From assembly GCA_000381565.1 (NCBI GenBank), contig KB906725.1, positions 811,785-875,784 of the forward strand: DNA of 64,000 nt. Reading direction: 5' to 3'. Positions 45,630 through 54,329 of this stretch are shown in pieces. Position 1 is the first letter of the stretch, and each line of letters opens with the position of its first letter. A program made the position numbers and the translations under genes. Source of the stretch: Oxalobacteraceae bacterium AB_14. Lineage in GTDB: Bacteria > Pseudomonadota > Gammaproteobacteria > Burkholderiales > Burkholderiaceae_D. Under the pieces are notes generated by a model. That model had not been told where the DNA came from. It made no database searches and was given only the letters and a program-made list of their open reading frames with translations.

Positions 45630-46667
45630 TCAGACGATCTTCAGCGCGCTCTGGACGTCGCGCTTGCGCAGCTTCCAGATGATGGAGTCAACGATGTAGT
45701 GATGGAAATTGATGCCCTGGTAGGCGATCACGACCAGCGGCACCAGCGTGTAGTTGGCGAAGTAGGCGTTGGACATGTCGATCGACCGGTACACCACGCC
45801 GGTCAGCGCCAGGCAGGCCATCAGGTAGAGCGGCCAGCGGCCTTCCTGGCTGAGCCATGACAGCGCCCGCTGCTCGGGGCTGACGCCGCCCTTGAACTGG
45901 TTGGAGTTGAACAGCCACACAAAGGCGATGTACTGCGCGTTGTGCCAGACGTTGATGACCAGCCAGCCGCCCGTGATGTCGCGGATCGCGACATATGACA
46001 CCAGGTAGATCAGGTAGTGCGAGCACAGGTAGGCGAAATGCAGCCGGCCCAGCGTGCCGTCGCGCAGCGCGCGCAGCTGCGCCGCCAGCCACCACGCCAG
46101 GCAGCCGAGCGCCGCCGCCAGGGTGGCCAGGGCCAGCCATTGCGGCACCGGCAGCTTCCACACTTCCATCGACAGGAAAGTGGAATCCGGACGCGCGCTC
46201 ATCATCAGGAAGGCGGCGGCCGGCACCAGGTAGAACGTGACGCGGTTGAACCCGGCATTGCCGGCCTGGGCGCTGCGCGTCTTCATGCCGTAGGCCTTGT
46301 TGATGCCCTCGCTTTGCCGCGTGTAGTGATACCACTGCCAATGCATGTACAGCGTGGCGACCGCCGCCAAACCACCCCAGACGATCAGCAGGTAGACGCC
46401 GGCAAACACCGCCACCGGCAAGGGCAGCAGCAAGGCCCAGTGCTGGCGCGCCGACTTCAGGTCGAACAGCAGGCGGGTGTAGGTGGAGATGACATGGTGG
46501 TAACCCAGCAAGGCCAGGTCCAGCGAGACGATCAGCACAAAGTATTCGGGGAAGCCGAGCGCCAGCGCGCCCACGGCCAGCGCGAGCAGGGGAATGCCCA
46601 GCACGAACAGGCGATCGAATCGCCTGCTGCGCATGTAGATCGGGGCCGTTGCGGCGATTGCTGGCAT
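45630..46667 (-). CDS. Histidine-rich multi-pass membrane protein of unknown function
   Basis: I do not recognise a named family. It has 345 residues and about eight hydrophobic segments. Histidines cluster near membrane edges: HH57-58 (LLGYHHVIS), HWQWYH 109-114, H217, H242 (WHNAQYI) and HH322-323 (NFHHYIVDSIIWK). The pattern recalls di-metal membrane oxygenases/desaturases, but the spacing is not the standard HxxxH/HxxHH set. Start at 46667 has AGGAG eight bases upstream. It lies directly upstream of the acyltransferase gene (2-bp gap). Confidence 0.7.
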   Translation of the reverse strand: MPAIAATAPIYMRSRRFDRLFVLGIPLLALAVGALALGFPEYFVLIVSLDLALLGYHHVISTYTRLLFDLKSARQHWALLLPLPVAVFAGVYLLIVWGGLAAVATLYMHWQWYHYTRQSEGINKAYGMKTRSAQAGNAGFNRVTFYLVPAAAFLMMSARPDSTFLSMEVWKLPVPQWLALATLAAALGCLAWWLAAQLRALRDGTLGRLHFAYLCSHYLIYLVSYVAIRDITGGWLVINVWHNAQYIAFVWLFNSNQFKGGVSPEQRALSWLSQEGRWPLYLMACLALTGVVYRSIDMSNAYFANYTLVPLVVIAYQGINFHHYIVDSIIWKLRKRDVQSALKIV

Positions 46668-46754
46668 GGCGTGGACTCCTGCAGATAGCGTTGTCTGTAT
46701 GATAGTGCTATACGGCAATAAGTCCACCATTCCTTTGCGTGGTGTTGCGCGGGC

Positions 46755-47756
46755 CTATTTTGCGCGGCGGCTGCGTTCGGCTGCCTGCGCCTTCAGCAGG
46801 CCGGCGTCGAAGGCGTTCGCGGCGGCATCCTGGACCGCGTCCCCACTGGCATCCTCGGCAATGCGGAAGCCTTCGCCCACGCTGCTGCGGTTGTCCGTTC
46901 CGGTATGGCTGCGGTAGGTCGGGCTGGCGCCGGCCGGGCCGCTGTTGTAGTTGCCGCCGCGATGGATGACCATGGACGAGCCGTGGAACAGGTCGCAGCC
47001 GGTGGTCCAGGGCGCGCCATTGGCGGGGGCGCCCTGGTAGCTCAGGTGCTGGCAGTCTTCGACCACTTCGCCCGCGTTGCCCAGCATGTCGTACAGGCCC
47101 CAGGCGTTCGGCTGGTACATGCCGACCACCGTGGTCAGCCCGGCCTGGTCGTCGCAGGCGATTTCCTTCCTGTCCTTGCCGGTCAGGCGCGTGATGGCGG
47201 TCTTGCCGCTGCGGTCGTAAACGTTGGCGTATTGGCACAGTGCGGCCGGATCGTCGCCATGCGGATAGCGGGTGCTGCTGCCGGCGCGCGCCGCGTATTC
47301 CCATTCCGCTTCGCTGGGCAGGCGGAAGTGCCGCCCGGTTTGCTTCGACAGCCATTGCAGGTAGGCGTGGGCGTCGTCCCAGCTCACGCACATCACCGGG
47401 TAATAGTCGCCGGGCGCGTTGGCGGGGGCGTTCCAGCCGGCCTTGCCGTTTTCCATGCCCCAGTCGTTGGTCGCCAGCTTCCAGCAGTCGCCGTCGGCCT
47501 GGTAGCCGGTGGCTTCGATGAACTGGCGGAATTGCCCGACCGTGGTCTCGTAGCGCGACAGGCGGTAGTTCTTGATGTGGACGGTGTGCAGCGGCTCCGA
47601 GTCCGGGTAGCCGTCGTCCTTCGGATTGGCGCTGCTGCCCATGACGAATTCGCCGCCCTTGAGCGTGACCATGGAGGGCGCGAGCAGGGCGGCGTCGGCC
47701 GCGGACAGCGGGCCGCTCAACATCAGCATTGTCAACAACGAGAAGGTTTTTTTCAT
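46755..47756 (-). CDS. SUMF1 / formylglycine-generating-enzyme-like domain protein
   Basis: Exported protein of 333 residues: a signal peptide (MKKTFSLLTMLMLSGPLSA), then an FGE-sulfatase fold with GGEFVMGSS, RYETTVGQF, RLPSEAEWEYAARAG, LYDMLGNAGEVVED, RGGNYNSGP and GFRIAED. The paired active-site cysteines of true formylglycine-generating enzymes near the C-terminus are absent (PTYRSHTGTDNR stands there), so it is more likely a non-catalytic or different-activity member. AGGA nine bases before the ATG supports the start. It is near a LytTR/LytS pair but reads as a separate unit. Confidence 0.88.
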   Translation of the reverse strand: MKKTFSLLTMLMLSGPLSAADAALLAPSMVTLKGGEFVMGSSANPKDDGYPDSEPLHTVHIKNYRLSRYETTVGQFRQFIEATGYQADGDCWKLATNDWGMENGKAGWNAPANAPGDYYPVMCVSWDDAHAYLQWLSKQTGRHFRLPSEAEWEYAARAGSSTRYPHGDDPAALCQYANVYDRSGKTAITRLTGKDRKEIACDDQAGLTTVVGMYQPNAWGLYDMLGNAGEVVEDCQHLSYQGAPANGAPWTTGCDLFHGSSMVIHRGGNYNSGPAGASPTYRSHTGTDNRSSVGEGFRIAEDASGDAVQDAAANAFDAGLLKAQAAERSRRAK

Positions 47757-47868
47757 GGAAGAGTCCTGTGGAATCAATGTTTGCGAGGAGACAACGATCC
47801 CACAGGGCCGGCGTGGACGGCAGCGGCAAGCGATGAATCGACGGCCGCGCCGACGAATCGCCACCGGC

Positions 47869-48636
47869 CTACATCGCCCGGAACAGGTGGACGTAGGCGC
47901 GGCTGACGCGCAGCTCGCGCGCATGGCCCTTGATGCGCAGGAACAGGCGGCTGCTTTCATCGCGCCGGGTGCCGGCCAGGTAGTCCAGGTTGACCAGCGT
48001 GGAGCGGTGCACCTGCCAGAACTGTTCCGGATCAAGTTGTTCGCTCAGTTCGACGATGGTGGTGCGGATCAGGTGCTCGCCGGCGCTGGTCTGCACCACC
48101 GTGTACTTGTCGTCGGCGTGGAAGTACAGGATGTCGCCGACGGCGATCTGGTGCACGTACTCGCCCTGGCCGGCGCGCACGAAGCGCAGCCGCGCCGGCG
48201 CCGCCGGTCCGCGCGTCAACTGGTGCAGCGCCTGCGACAGGCGCGCGTCGGGCTGCGCGCTGCGGCCGGCCGCCTGCAGGGCCAGCGTGGCCTTGACCCG
48301 TTCGATCATCTGCACCAGGCGCTCGGTCTTCAGCGGCTTGAGCAGGTAGTCGAGCGCGCAATGGTCGAAGGCCTGCACCGCATAGGTGTCGAAGGCGGTG
48401 ACGAACACCACGCGGGTGTCGCCTTCGATGCCCTGCGCCACTTCCAGCCCGCTCAGGCCCGGCATCTGGATGTCGAGGAAGGCCAGGTCCGGCTCCAGCT
48501 CTTCGATGCATGCGGCCGCCTCCACGCCGTTGCGGGCGATGTGCACGATCTCCAGTTCCGGCCACAGCAGTTCCAGCTGCTCCTTCAGGTACAGCGCCAG
48601 GTGCGGTTCGTCGTCGGCGATCAGCGCGCGCGTCAT
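47869..48636 (-). CDS. LytTR-family response regulator (AlgR/LytR-like)
   Basis: Two-component transcription regulator, 255 residues. The receiver domain has D8/D9, phospho-acceptor D55 (FLDIQMPG) and K100 (YLLKPL). A LytTR DNA-binding domain occupies about 148-250 (YFHADDKYTVV, FWQVHRSTLVNLDYL). The start is the ATG that overlaps the kinase stop (ATGA at 48633-48636); the longer in-frame reading upstream is a shadow of the kinase gene. It is phosphorylated presumably by the LytS-type kinase directly upstream. Confidence 0.95.
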   Translation of the reverse strand: MTRALIADDEPHLALYLKEQLELLWPELEIVHIARNGVEAAACIEELEPDLAFLDIQMPGLSGLEVAQGIEGDTRVVFVTAFDTYAVQAFDHCALDYLLKPLKTERLVQMIERVKATLALQAAGRSAQPDARLSQALHQLTRGPAAPARLRFVRAGQGEYVHQIAVGDILYFHADDKYTVVQTSAGEHLIRTTIVELSEQLDPEQFWQVHRSTLVNLDYLAGTRRDESSRLFLRIKGHARELRVSRAYVHLFRAM

Positions 48637-49763
48637 GCCAGCGTCCGGTAGGGGAGGGACAGCGAAGCCTGCACGCCGACTGCCTGCGGCGCCAGCGTCA
48701 GCGCCGCATTGCTTCCGTAACGTGTGCGCAGCCGTTCGCGGATGTTGGGCAGGGCCATGCCGCTGCCGCGCTTGCGCGGACGGCGCGGGCTCTCCAGGCC
48801 GAGGCCGTCGTCGTCGACGCAGATGTCGAGCTGGCCGTCGACGACGCGCGCGCGGATGCGGATGCGGCCGCCTTCGATCTTCGGCTCCAGGCCGTGCTCG
48901 ATGGCGTTTTCCACCAGCGGTTGCAGCAGCAGCGTCGGCAAGCTCGCCGCCAGCGCGTCGTCGCTGGCGTCGATCTCGAAGCGCAGCCGGTCTTCCATGC
49001 GGATCTGCAGCAAGGTCAGGTAGTTGCGCACCATCGCCAGTTCGGCCGCCAAGGTGCTGTCGGTGTGGCGCAGCTGGCCCAGGCTGGCGCGCAAGTAGTC
49101 GGTGAAGGTTTCCAGCATCAGGCGGGCGCGCGGCGTGTCGCGCTCGAGCAGGCTCTGCACATTGGCCAGCGTGTTGAACAGGAAGTGCGGTTCGATCTGC
49201 GCCTGGAGCAGGCGCAGCTGGGCTTCCATCGCCTGGTGCAGCAGCCGGTCCTGCCTGACCCGCAAGCGCCACCAGAACCAGTTGGCCGCCGCCACCACTA
49301 TGACGAAGGCGAGGAACTCGGTCTTGGCCACGCTGTGCTGCATGAACATGCCCCAGGCGTCCCAGGCGGTGAACGAGGCGTACAGGCTCAGGCTGAACGA
49401 GGCGCCGAGCACGACGCCGCCGACGGCGATGGCGTTGATGAGCAGCGCGGCGCGCCAGTCGGCCGCCTCGGACATGCGCTCGATGGTGGCGGCCGGCAAC
49501 AGTTTTTCGACGGCGCGGGTGAGCGCCAGCATGCTGTAGGCCACGCACAGGCAGCTGAACAGGTTGAACAACAAGGAGGCGCGCCACCAGCCGGGGTCGC
49601 TTACCCGGCCGGTCAGCAAGCCGTTAATCAGCATCATGCCGAAGCCGATCGGCAGCGCCAACGCGGCGCCGACCGCCAGTTGCGCCCACAGCGGCTCCTG
49701 GCGTTGCTTTTTAAGCATCCAGAACGAGCGCCAGGCCAGTTGGAAAGGGGAGCTGGTATTCAT
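48633..49763 (-). CDS. LytS-type sensor histidine kinase
   Basis: Membrane sensor kinase of the His_kinase (LytS/YehU) class, 376 residues. Four hydrophobic segments in the first ~165 residues form the sensor. The phospho-acceptor region is IEPHFLFNTLANVQSLL, and the N-box LLLQPLVENAIEHGLEP and glycine-rich IDICVDDDGLGL-like segment follow. Start at 49763; a longer frame runs through ychF's upstream DNA and is rejected. It overlaps the response regulator by 4 bp and is divergent from ychF. Signal unknown. Confidence 0.94.
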   Translation of the reverse strand: MNTSSPFQLAWRSFWMLKKQRQEPLWAQLAVGAALALPIGFGMMLINGLLTGRVSDPGWWRASLLFNLFSCLCVAYSMLALTRAVEKLLPAATIERMSEAADWRAALLINAIAVGGVVLGASFSLSLYASFTAWDAWGMFMQHSVAKTEFLAFVIVVAAANWFWWRLRVRQDRLLHQAMEAQLRLLQAQIEPHFLFNTLANVQSLLERDTPRARLMLETFTDYLRASLGQLRHTDSTLAAELAMVRNYLTLLQIRMEDRLRFEIDASDDALAASLPTLLLQPLVENAIEHGLEPKIEGGRIRIRARVVDGQLDICVDDDGLGLESPRRPRKRGSGMALPNIRERLRTRYGSNAALTLAPQAVGVQASLSLPYRTLA

Positions 49764-49859
49764 GGCGGCAATTGTAGCCGGGGAGAATGGCAGGGCAGGG
49801 CGGAATCCGACGGATCGACAGGATTGGCGACGGAATGCAAGTCTGGGTGGGCGGTTTTT

Positions 49860-49888
49860 TTGAAGAGTGGGTGCGAGGGAGGTACAAT
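49860..49888 (+). promoter_or_regulatory. Sigma-70 type promoter of ychF
   Basis: TTGAAG (49860-49865) and TACAAT (49883-49888) are separated by 17 bp, about 100 bases before the ychF ATG. The space between could carry a leader. Confidence 0.65.
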
Positions 49889-49991
49889 TGACCTTTGAAC
49901 GCTGTAAAAAGCACGAATATCCAGAAAACGCCCCTCGCTGGCCGTTTTTCACCAGCCGCTTGCCGGCGAAATTGATAATTAAAGGTTTTTC

Positions 49992-51083
49992 ATGAGTCTC
50001 CAATGCGGCATCGTCGGCCTGCCTAACGTCGGCAAGTCCACCCTCTTCAACGCCCTGACCAAGGCCGGTATCCCGGCCGAGAACTATCCGTTCTGCACCA
50101 TCGAGCCTAACGTCGGCGTGGTCGAAGTGCCGGATCCGCGCATGGGCGCGCTGGCCGAGATCGTCAAGCCGGAACGCATGGTCAACGCCATCGTCGAGTT
50201 CGTCGACATCGCCGGCCTGGTGGCGGGCGCGTCGCAGGGCGAGGGCCTGGGCAACCAGTTCCTGTCGCACATCCGCGAAACCGACGCCATCGTCAACGTC
50301 GTGCGCTGCTTCGAAGATGACAACGTGATCCACGTGGCCGGCAAGGTCAGCCCGCTGGACGATATCGAAGTGATCCAGACCGAGCTGGCGCTGGCCGACC
50401 TGGGCACCGTGGAAAAAGCCATCCACCGCGAGAACAAGAAGGCCCGCTCCGGCGACAAGGACGCCGCCAAGCTGCTGGCCATCATGGAGCGCATCGTGCC
50501 GCACCTGAACGAAGCCAAGCCGGTGCGCGCCATGGGCCTGGACGCCGACGAAATGGCCCTGATCAAGCCGCTGTGCCTGATCACCGCCAAGCCGGCCATG
50601 TACGTGGCCAACGTCTCCGACACCGGCTTCAAGAACAACCCGCTGCTGGACCAGCTGACCGCCTACGCCGCCACCCAGAACGCCCCGATCGTCGCCATCT
50701 GCGCCTCGATCGAAGCGGAAATCGCCGACCTGGACGACGCCGACAAGACCGCCTTCCTGACCGACATGGGCATGGAAGAGCCTGGCCTGGACCGCCTGAT
50801 CCGCGCCGCCTACAAGCTGCTGGGCCTGCAAACCTACTTCACCGCCGGCGTGAAGGAAGTGCGCGCCTGGACCATCCACGTGGGCGACACCGCGCCGCAA
50901 GCGGCCGGCGTGATCCACACCGACTTCGAACGCGGCTTCATCCGCGCGCAAACCATCGCCTATGACGACTTCATCCAGTACAAGGGTGAGAGCGGCGCCA
51001 AGGAAGCGGGCAAGATGCGCGCCGAGGGCAAGGAATACGTGGTCAAGGATGGCGATGTGTTGAACTTCCTGTTTAACGTCTGA
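49992..51083 (+). CDS. ychF: Redox-regulated ATPase YchF (Obg-family)
   Basis: Universally conserved TRAFAC-class ATPase (OLA1 homologue) that binds ribosomes and is linked to oxidative stress response. The P-loop GLPNVGKSTLFN is at residues 8-19; the G4 position is changed as expected for the ATP-preferring family. A coiled coil and a C-terminal TGS domain (GVIHTDFERGFIRAQTI) follow. It is 363 residues, the standard length. A strong rho-independent terminator follows. Usually next to pth, but here displaced by about 15 kb of inserted genes. Confidence 0.98.
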   Translation: MSLQCGIVGLPNVGKSTLFNALTKAGIPAENYPFCTIEPNVGVVEVPDPRMGALAEIVKPERMVNAIVEFVDIAGLVAGASQGEGLGNQFLSHIRETDAIVNVVRCFEDDNVIHVAGKVSPLDDIEVIQTELALADLGTVEKAIHRENKKARSGDKDAAKLLAIMERIVPHLNEAKPVRAMGLDADEMALIKPLCLITAKPAMYVANVSDTGFKNNPLLDQLTAYAATQNAPIVAICASIEAEIADLDDADKTAFLTDMGMEEPGLDRLIRAAYKLLGLQTYFTAGVKEVRAWTIHVGDTAPQAAGVIHTDFERGFIRAQTIAYDDFIQYKGESGAKEAGKMRAEGKEYVVKDGDVLNFLFNV

Positions 51084-51128
51084 TCCGAACTCATCGGTTC
51101 ATGGCGTCCCTCAGGGCGTCAGCAACTC

Positions 51129-51161
51129 ACGAAAGCCCCGTAGATACGGGGCTTTCGTAGT
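51129..51161 (+). terminator. Rho-independent terminator after ychF
   Basis: CGAAAGCCCCGTA (51130-51142) pairs with TACGGGGCTTTCG (51145-51157); the inner pairs open to form the loop. A short T-rich stretch follows. Confidence 0.8.
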
Positions 51162-51244
51162 TTGGCGGTCTCGTGTCGCTTCTTGTCATGACATCGAAAA
51201 GCAGTTGGGTTGGCGGCTGCGGTCGTTTTGTAGGAGTTTTGGAA

Positions 51245-52399
51245 TTGAGCGAGTACCAATATTACGAATTCGTGGCTATCGACCAGCCGTTGACCAGAGA
51301 TGAAATGGCCGAGCTTCGTTCCCGTTCTTCGCGTGCGACGATATCGGCGACAAGCTTTGTCAATGAGTACAACTGGGGCGATCTGAAGGGCGACCCGGCG
51401 CAATGGATGCGGCGCTATTTCGACGCCTTTGTGTACACCGCCAATTGGTGTAGTTGCCGACTCGCGCTCAGGGTTCCGTATAGCGTTTTCAAGAAATCCG
51501 ACTTGAAGCACTTCATGACAGACTGTGCATTGACAGTCGATGACGCAAAGACGCACTGGATCATCGACTGGTCGCTCGACGAAAGCGAAGATTACGATCG
51601 GTTCGGCATGGAGGATGGACGAGGTTGGATGGGGCGTCTTGTTCCGCTGCGCGACGAATTGATGCGCGGCGATTTACGCCCACTCTATCTTGGCTGGCTC
51701 GCGGGTGTTACTGGAGGTGACGTCGATGACGACGCTCTTGAGCCGCCAGTTCCGATGGGAATGTCTCGGCTCTCTGCTGCCCAGCAAGCACTGGTCGAAT
51801 TCCTTGAAATCGATCCCGACCTGGTGACGGCAGCGGCAGCCGGTAGCCAAGAGACCGCCGAATGGCGTGATGATGACAGCGTCGAAACGTGGGTGGCTGG
51901 CCTGTCCAAGAACGAGATGCGAATGGTCTTTAATCTTTTATTACGCGGCGAGTCGCAGCAGGCTGAACGGCGCGTCAAATCGGAATTTCTAGCGTGGCAG
52001 AGGGAAAGCGGCGCGCCGGTATCATCGCTTGCCGTGCGACGCACCGTTGCCGAACTGCGTGCACTGGCAAACTTGGCCGAGAAGCAGCGCTTGGGACAAT
52101 TGGCAAATGAACGCGCGCGCCAGGACGACGAGCGGCGCAAACAACGCGCGACCTACCTTCGCAAGATGGCCAGCAATTTTGAGCAATGCTGGGATGCCAT
52201 CCATTCCCATGCAGAACGTGCAACGGCAGCGTCCTACGCAGAGGCGACGCGCGTGATCGTCGATTTGGCGGAAGCATACGCGCTGATGTCCAACACCCAG
52301 GAATTTGACCGCACGCTGCGGCTCTTTATGGTTCGGCACGCCAAACGAACGGCGTTGGTGCGTAGATTGGCGGCTGCTGGGCTATGGAAGGCAGCGTAG
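51245..52399 (+). CDS. Conserved hypothetical protein, TTG start
   Basis: I do not recognise a named domain. It begins MSEYQYYEFVAID and has a segment RSSRATISATSFVNEYNWGDLKGDP, features that recur in uncharacterised bacterial proteins. The TTG at 51245 is chosen because AGGAG (51232-51236) is eight bases ahead; an upstream TTG (51239) is too close. It is 384 residues: an N-terminal globular region, a middle stretch, and a C-terminal helical, Arg/Ala-rich coiled-coil (about 270-350). It is soluble. Base composition is lower in GC than ychF. It sits between ychF and the defence-gene scar. Confidence 0.65.
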   Translation: MSEYQYYEFVAIDQPLTRDEMAELRSRSSRATISATSFVNEYNWGDLKGDPAQWMRRYFDAFVYTANWCSCRLALRVPYSVFKKSDLKHFMTDCALTVDDAKTHWIIDWSLDESEDYDRFGMEDGRGWMGRLVPLRDELMRGDLRPLYLGWLAGVTGGDVDDDALEPPVPMGMSRLSAAQQALVEFLEIDPDLVTAAAAGSQETAEWRDDDSVETWVAGLSKNEMRMVFNLLLRGESQQAERRVKSEFLAWQRESGAPVSSLAVRRTVAELRALANLAEKQRLGQLANERARQDDERRKQRATYLRKMASNFEQCWDAIHSHAERATAASYAEATRVIVDLAEAYALMSNTQEFDRTLRLFMVRHAKRTALVRRLAAAGLWKAA

Positions 52400-52519
52400 T
52401 CAGTATCCGCTGGGGGGGGCGAAAAACGGATACGAAAGCGGGGCCCCCCTGCATCGAAGCGGCCCGCAGCTGCCAATTACGGTTCAACGTCTGATCCTCG
52501 CTGCGGCATGCACTTGTTG

Positions 52520-53303
52520 TCAGATCGTCCAGCTGTTGGACAGCTCTTCCGCCTGCTTCAGCACCAGCTCCACAGCATTGGGCTGCTGATCGGTCGGGTA
52601 CTTCCACTTCTGCAGACATCGCCGCACCAGAATGCGCAGCTTGCCGGCATAGCAGGCCATGGTGATGCTCTTGCCTGAGCCTTGCGTGTGCCACACCACG
52701 CCTGCCTTGCGCGAACCCGGCCGGACCTCCTTGCCGTAGGTGGCGCGCTCTTCATGCACCGCCAGCACACCTTTGTCGGCGTCCTGTGCCGCGATCACCG
52801 TGGCGCGCACCGCCTCGCGCAGCGCGTGGAACTGGTGGTAGCCCGCGATCTTCTTGATGATCGTGTCGCCGTCCTGCTCAAACAGCACGAAGTGTCGCAC
52901 GAAGTCGAGGAACAGGTCTGGCCTGAGGAATCCGCGCACCACCGTTTCCAGTTCCATCTGCAGACGGGGCCGGTCGTCTTCATTGGCGATGGTGCGCCAG
53001 GGCAGCATGCGCTCTGCGTTGGCAGTGAGTGAGCCGACGCGCCCTGTCCAGCCATCGCTCACCACCAAGGCCGTATTGCTGCTGAACAGATCGCCGATCT
53101 CCTCCTTGTAGGTTTGCAGCTGGTTAAAGGCATCCCACACGTCGGTCTGCTCATTGGCGGGATTTTTTAGCTCCACCACCACCATGGGCAGGCCGTTCAC
53201 GAAAGCGATCACGTCGGGTCGGCGGGGCTGCTTGGTGCCGGCGATGGTGAACTGGTTGACCACCAGGAAATCGTTATTGCTGGGCTGTGCAAAGTCGATG
53301 AAA
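52520..53303 (-). pseudogene. hsdR remnant (type I restriction enzyme R subunit, internally deleted)
   Basis: The frame starts mid-protein at FIDFAQPSNNDF, keeps the PD-(D/E)XK nuclease (RPDVIAFVNGLPMVVVELKNP and QLQTY) and the Walker A motif HTQGSGKSIT, then jumps at about 52636 straight to the C-terminal helical end (YPTDQQPNAVELVLKQAEEL) and stops. Motor motifs II-VI are missing, and the N-terminal ~100 residues are missing. No hsdM or hsdS is present. It cannot translocate or restrict DNA. The join is in frame, so a short protein could still be made if a start exists. Confidence 0.85.
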
Positions 53304-53650
53304 TGCCTTGCGCGCCCGGTGCAGCATGGAGTGGTACTTGGACAACCAGACTTGATGCTGAGTCTTGCCCGCGTCCGGTCCATTGGCGATGACCTTCTTG
53401 GTGAAATTTCCATGAAGGCAGGCCGGGTCTTCGTGGGCGCGCGGGTCGCGTTGCCCCAGCAGGTGTGCCACATCCACCCGCACTGCCATCTCGAAGCGTT
53501 CGAGCGCGTCGAGTGCCAACAATCGAAGCTTCTTGTCGAACACATACAAGCGCACCACATCCTCGAAGCGGCTGCCCGGCGCAAAGGTGTCCAGGCGCAC
53601 GGCCTTGCCCTGTGCCTGAGAGGCGGCAGGGTCAATGGCTCGCAGGCGAT
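53304..53650 (-). pseudogene. Abi family (AbiD/AbiF-like) abortive-infection gene fragment
   Basis: In another frame from hsdR, residues matching the Abi_2 family run from about AVRLDTFAPGSRFEDVVRLYVFDKKLRLLALDALER to NGPDAGKTQHQVWLSKYHSMLHRARKA. The family's N-terminal part (PxxxQ...L..RGM) and its C-terminal third are absent. The fragment ends at about 53304, precisely where the hsdR homology begins, so two truncated defence genes are joined at one breakpoint. The other end abuts the SnoaL-like gene. Confidence 0.8.
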
Positions 53651-53652
53651 AA

Positions 53653-54096
53653 GCGGCCCCTTCCGGCGTTGAATCGGCGATCCAGCAAGTCGAAAATCGT
53701 TGGCAGAACGCCTGGAACCGCCACGATATGGCGGCGCTTTCCAGCCTCTTCACCGAAGACGCCGATTTTGTTCAAGTCAATGGGCGGAGATGGGTCGGGC
53801 CGGCCGAGATCAAGCAAAACCATGCGCTGGTCCACCAAATGATGTTCAAGGACAGCGTGTGGACCAACCTGAAATTGAACATAGGGTTTCTCAAGCCGGA
53901 CGTCGCCATTGCCCACCAAACGTGGGGGCTGCGCGGCGACAAGAATCCCGATGGCACGGCGCGCACGCCTCGCGAGGGTTTGTTTACCCAGATATTTATC
54001 AAGCGCGGCGGTCATTGGTTGATTACCGCCGCCCACAATATGGATATCGCGGTGGTCCCCGGAAGTCCCGTCGCCGGCTCTGTGCCGCCGAAATAA
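53653..54096 (+). pseudogene. SgcJ/SnoaL-like family gene lacking its 5' end
   Basis: NTF2-fold SnoaL-like (SgcJ/EcaC) protein. The frame is open from 53653 and begins in the first helix (SAIQQVENRWQNAWNRHDM), but there is no ATG, GTG or TTG in the part before the ATG at 53728; a stop (TAA) precedes it at 53650. Normal members have an upstream signal or start here. From 53728 a 122-residue product lacking helix 1 could be made. Most family members are periplasmic or cytosolic with unknown substrate. The missing 5' end lies at the edge of the defence scar, so a rearrangement removed it. Confidence 0.75.
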
Positions 54097-54122
54097 GAAT
54101 TCGCCGTTGCGGGTCGGTCGCT

Positions 54123-54329
54123 TCAGGCCTTGAAACTCTCGACCAGCTTGAACGCCGCCAGCGTCCTGGCGCGGGCCGCCGTCACGCGCTCGAACAGGTC
54201 GGCGGCCAGTAAATTGTAGACCTCGATCTTCGCGCACTGCGCCAGCTCGTGCGCCATCGCATGCTCTTCCGCCAGCGCGGCCTCATAGTCGCGGAATGCT
54301 TCCAGCCCCTCGGCACGATAAATGGACAT
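54123..54329 (-). CDS. Small hypothetical helical protein
   Basis: A 68-residue protein starting MSIYRAEGLEAF, with GGAGAGG just before the ATG. It is almost entirely helical with many Ala/Glu/Leu residues; no motif is recognised. A longer in-frame reading to 54542 overlaps the Crp-like gene start on the other strand and is not supported. It is divergent from the Crp-like gene, with 183 bp between the two, and could be a small regulator or a decoy; function unknown. Confidence 0.5.
   Translation of the reverse strand: MSIYRAEGLEAFRDYEAALAEEHAMAHELAQCAKIEVYNLLAADLFERVTAARARTLAAFKLVESFKA

Noticed and set aside
52403..52433. Short inverted repeat around a run of eight G
   Set aside because: The 7-bp arms are separated by a poly-G stretch and there is no T-run; too weak to call a terminator or repeat element.
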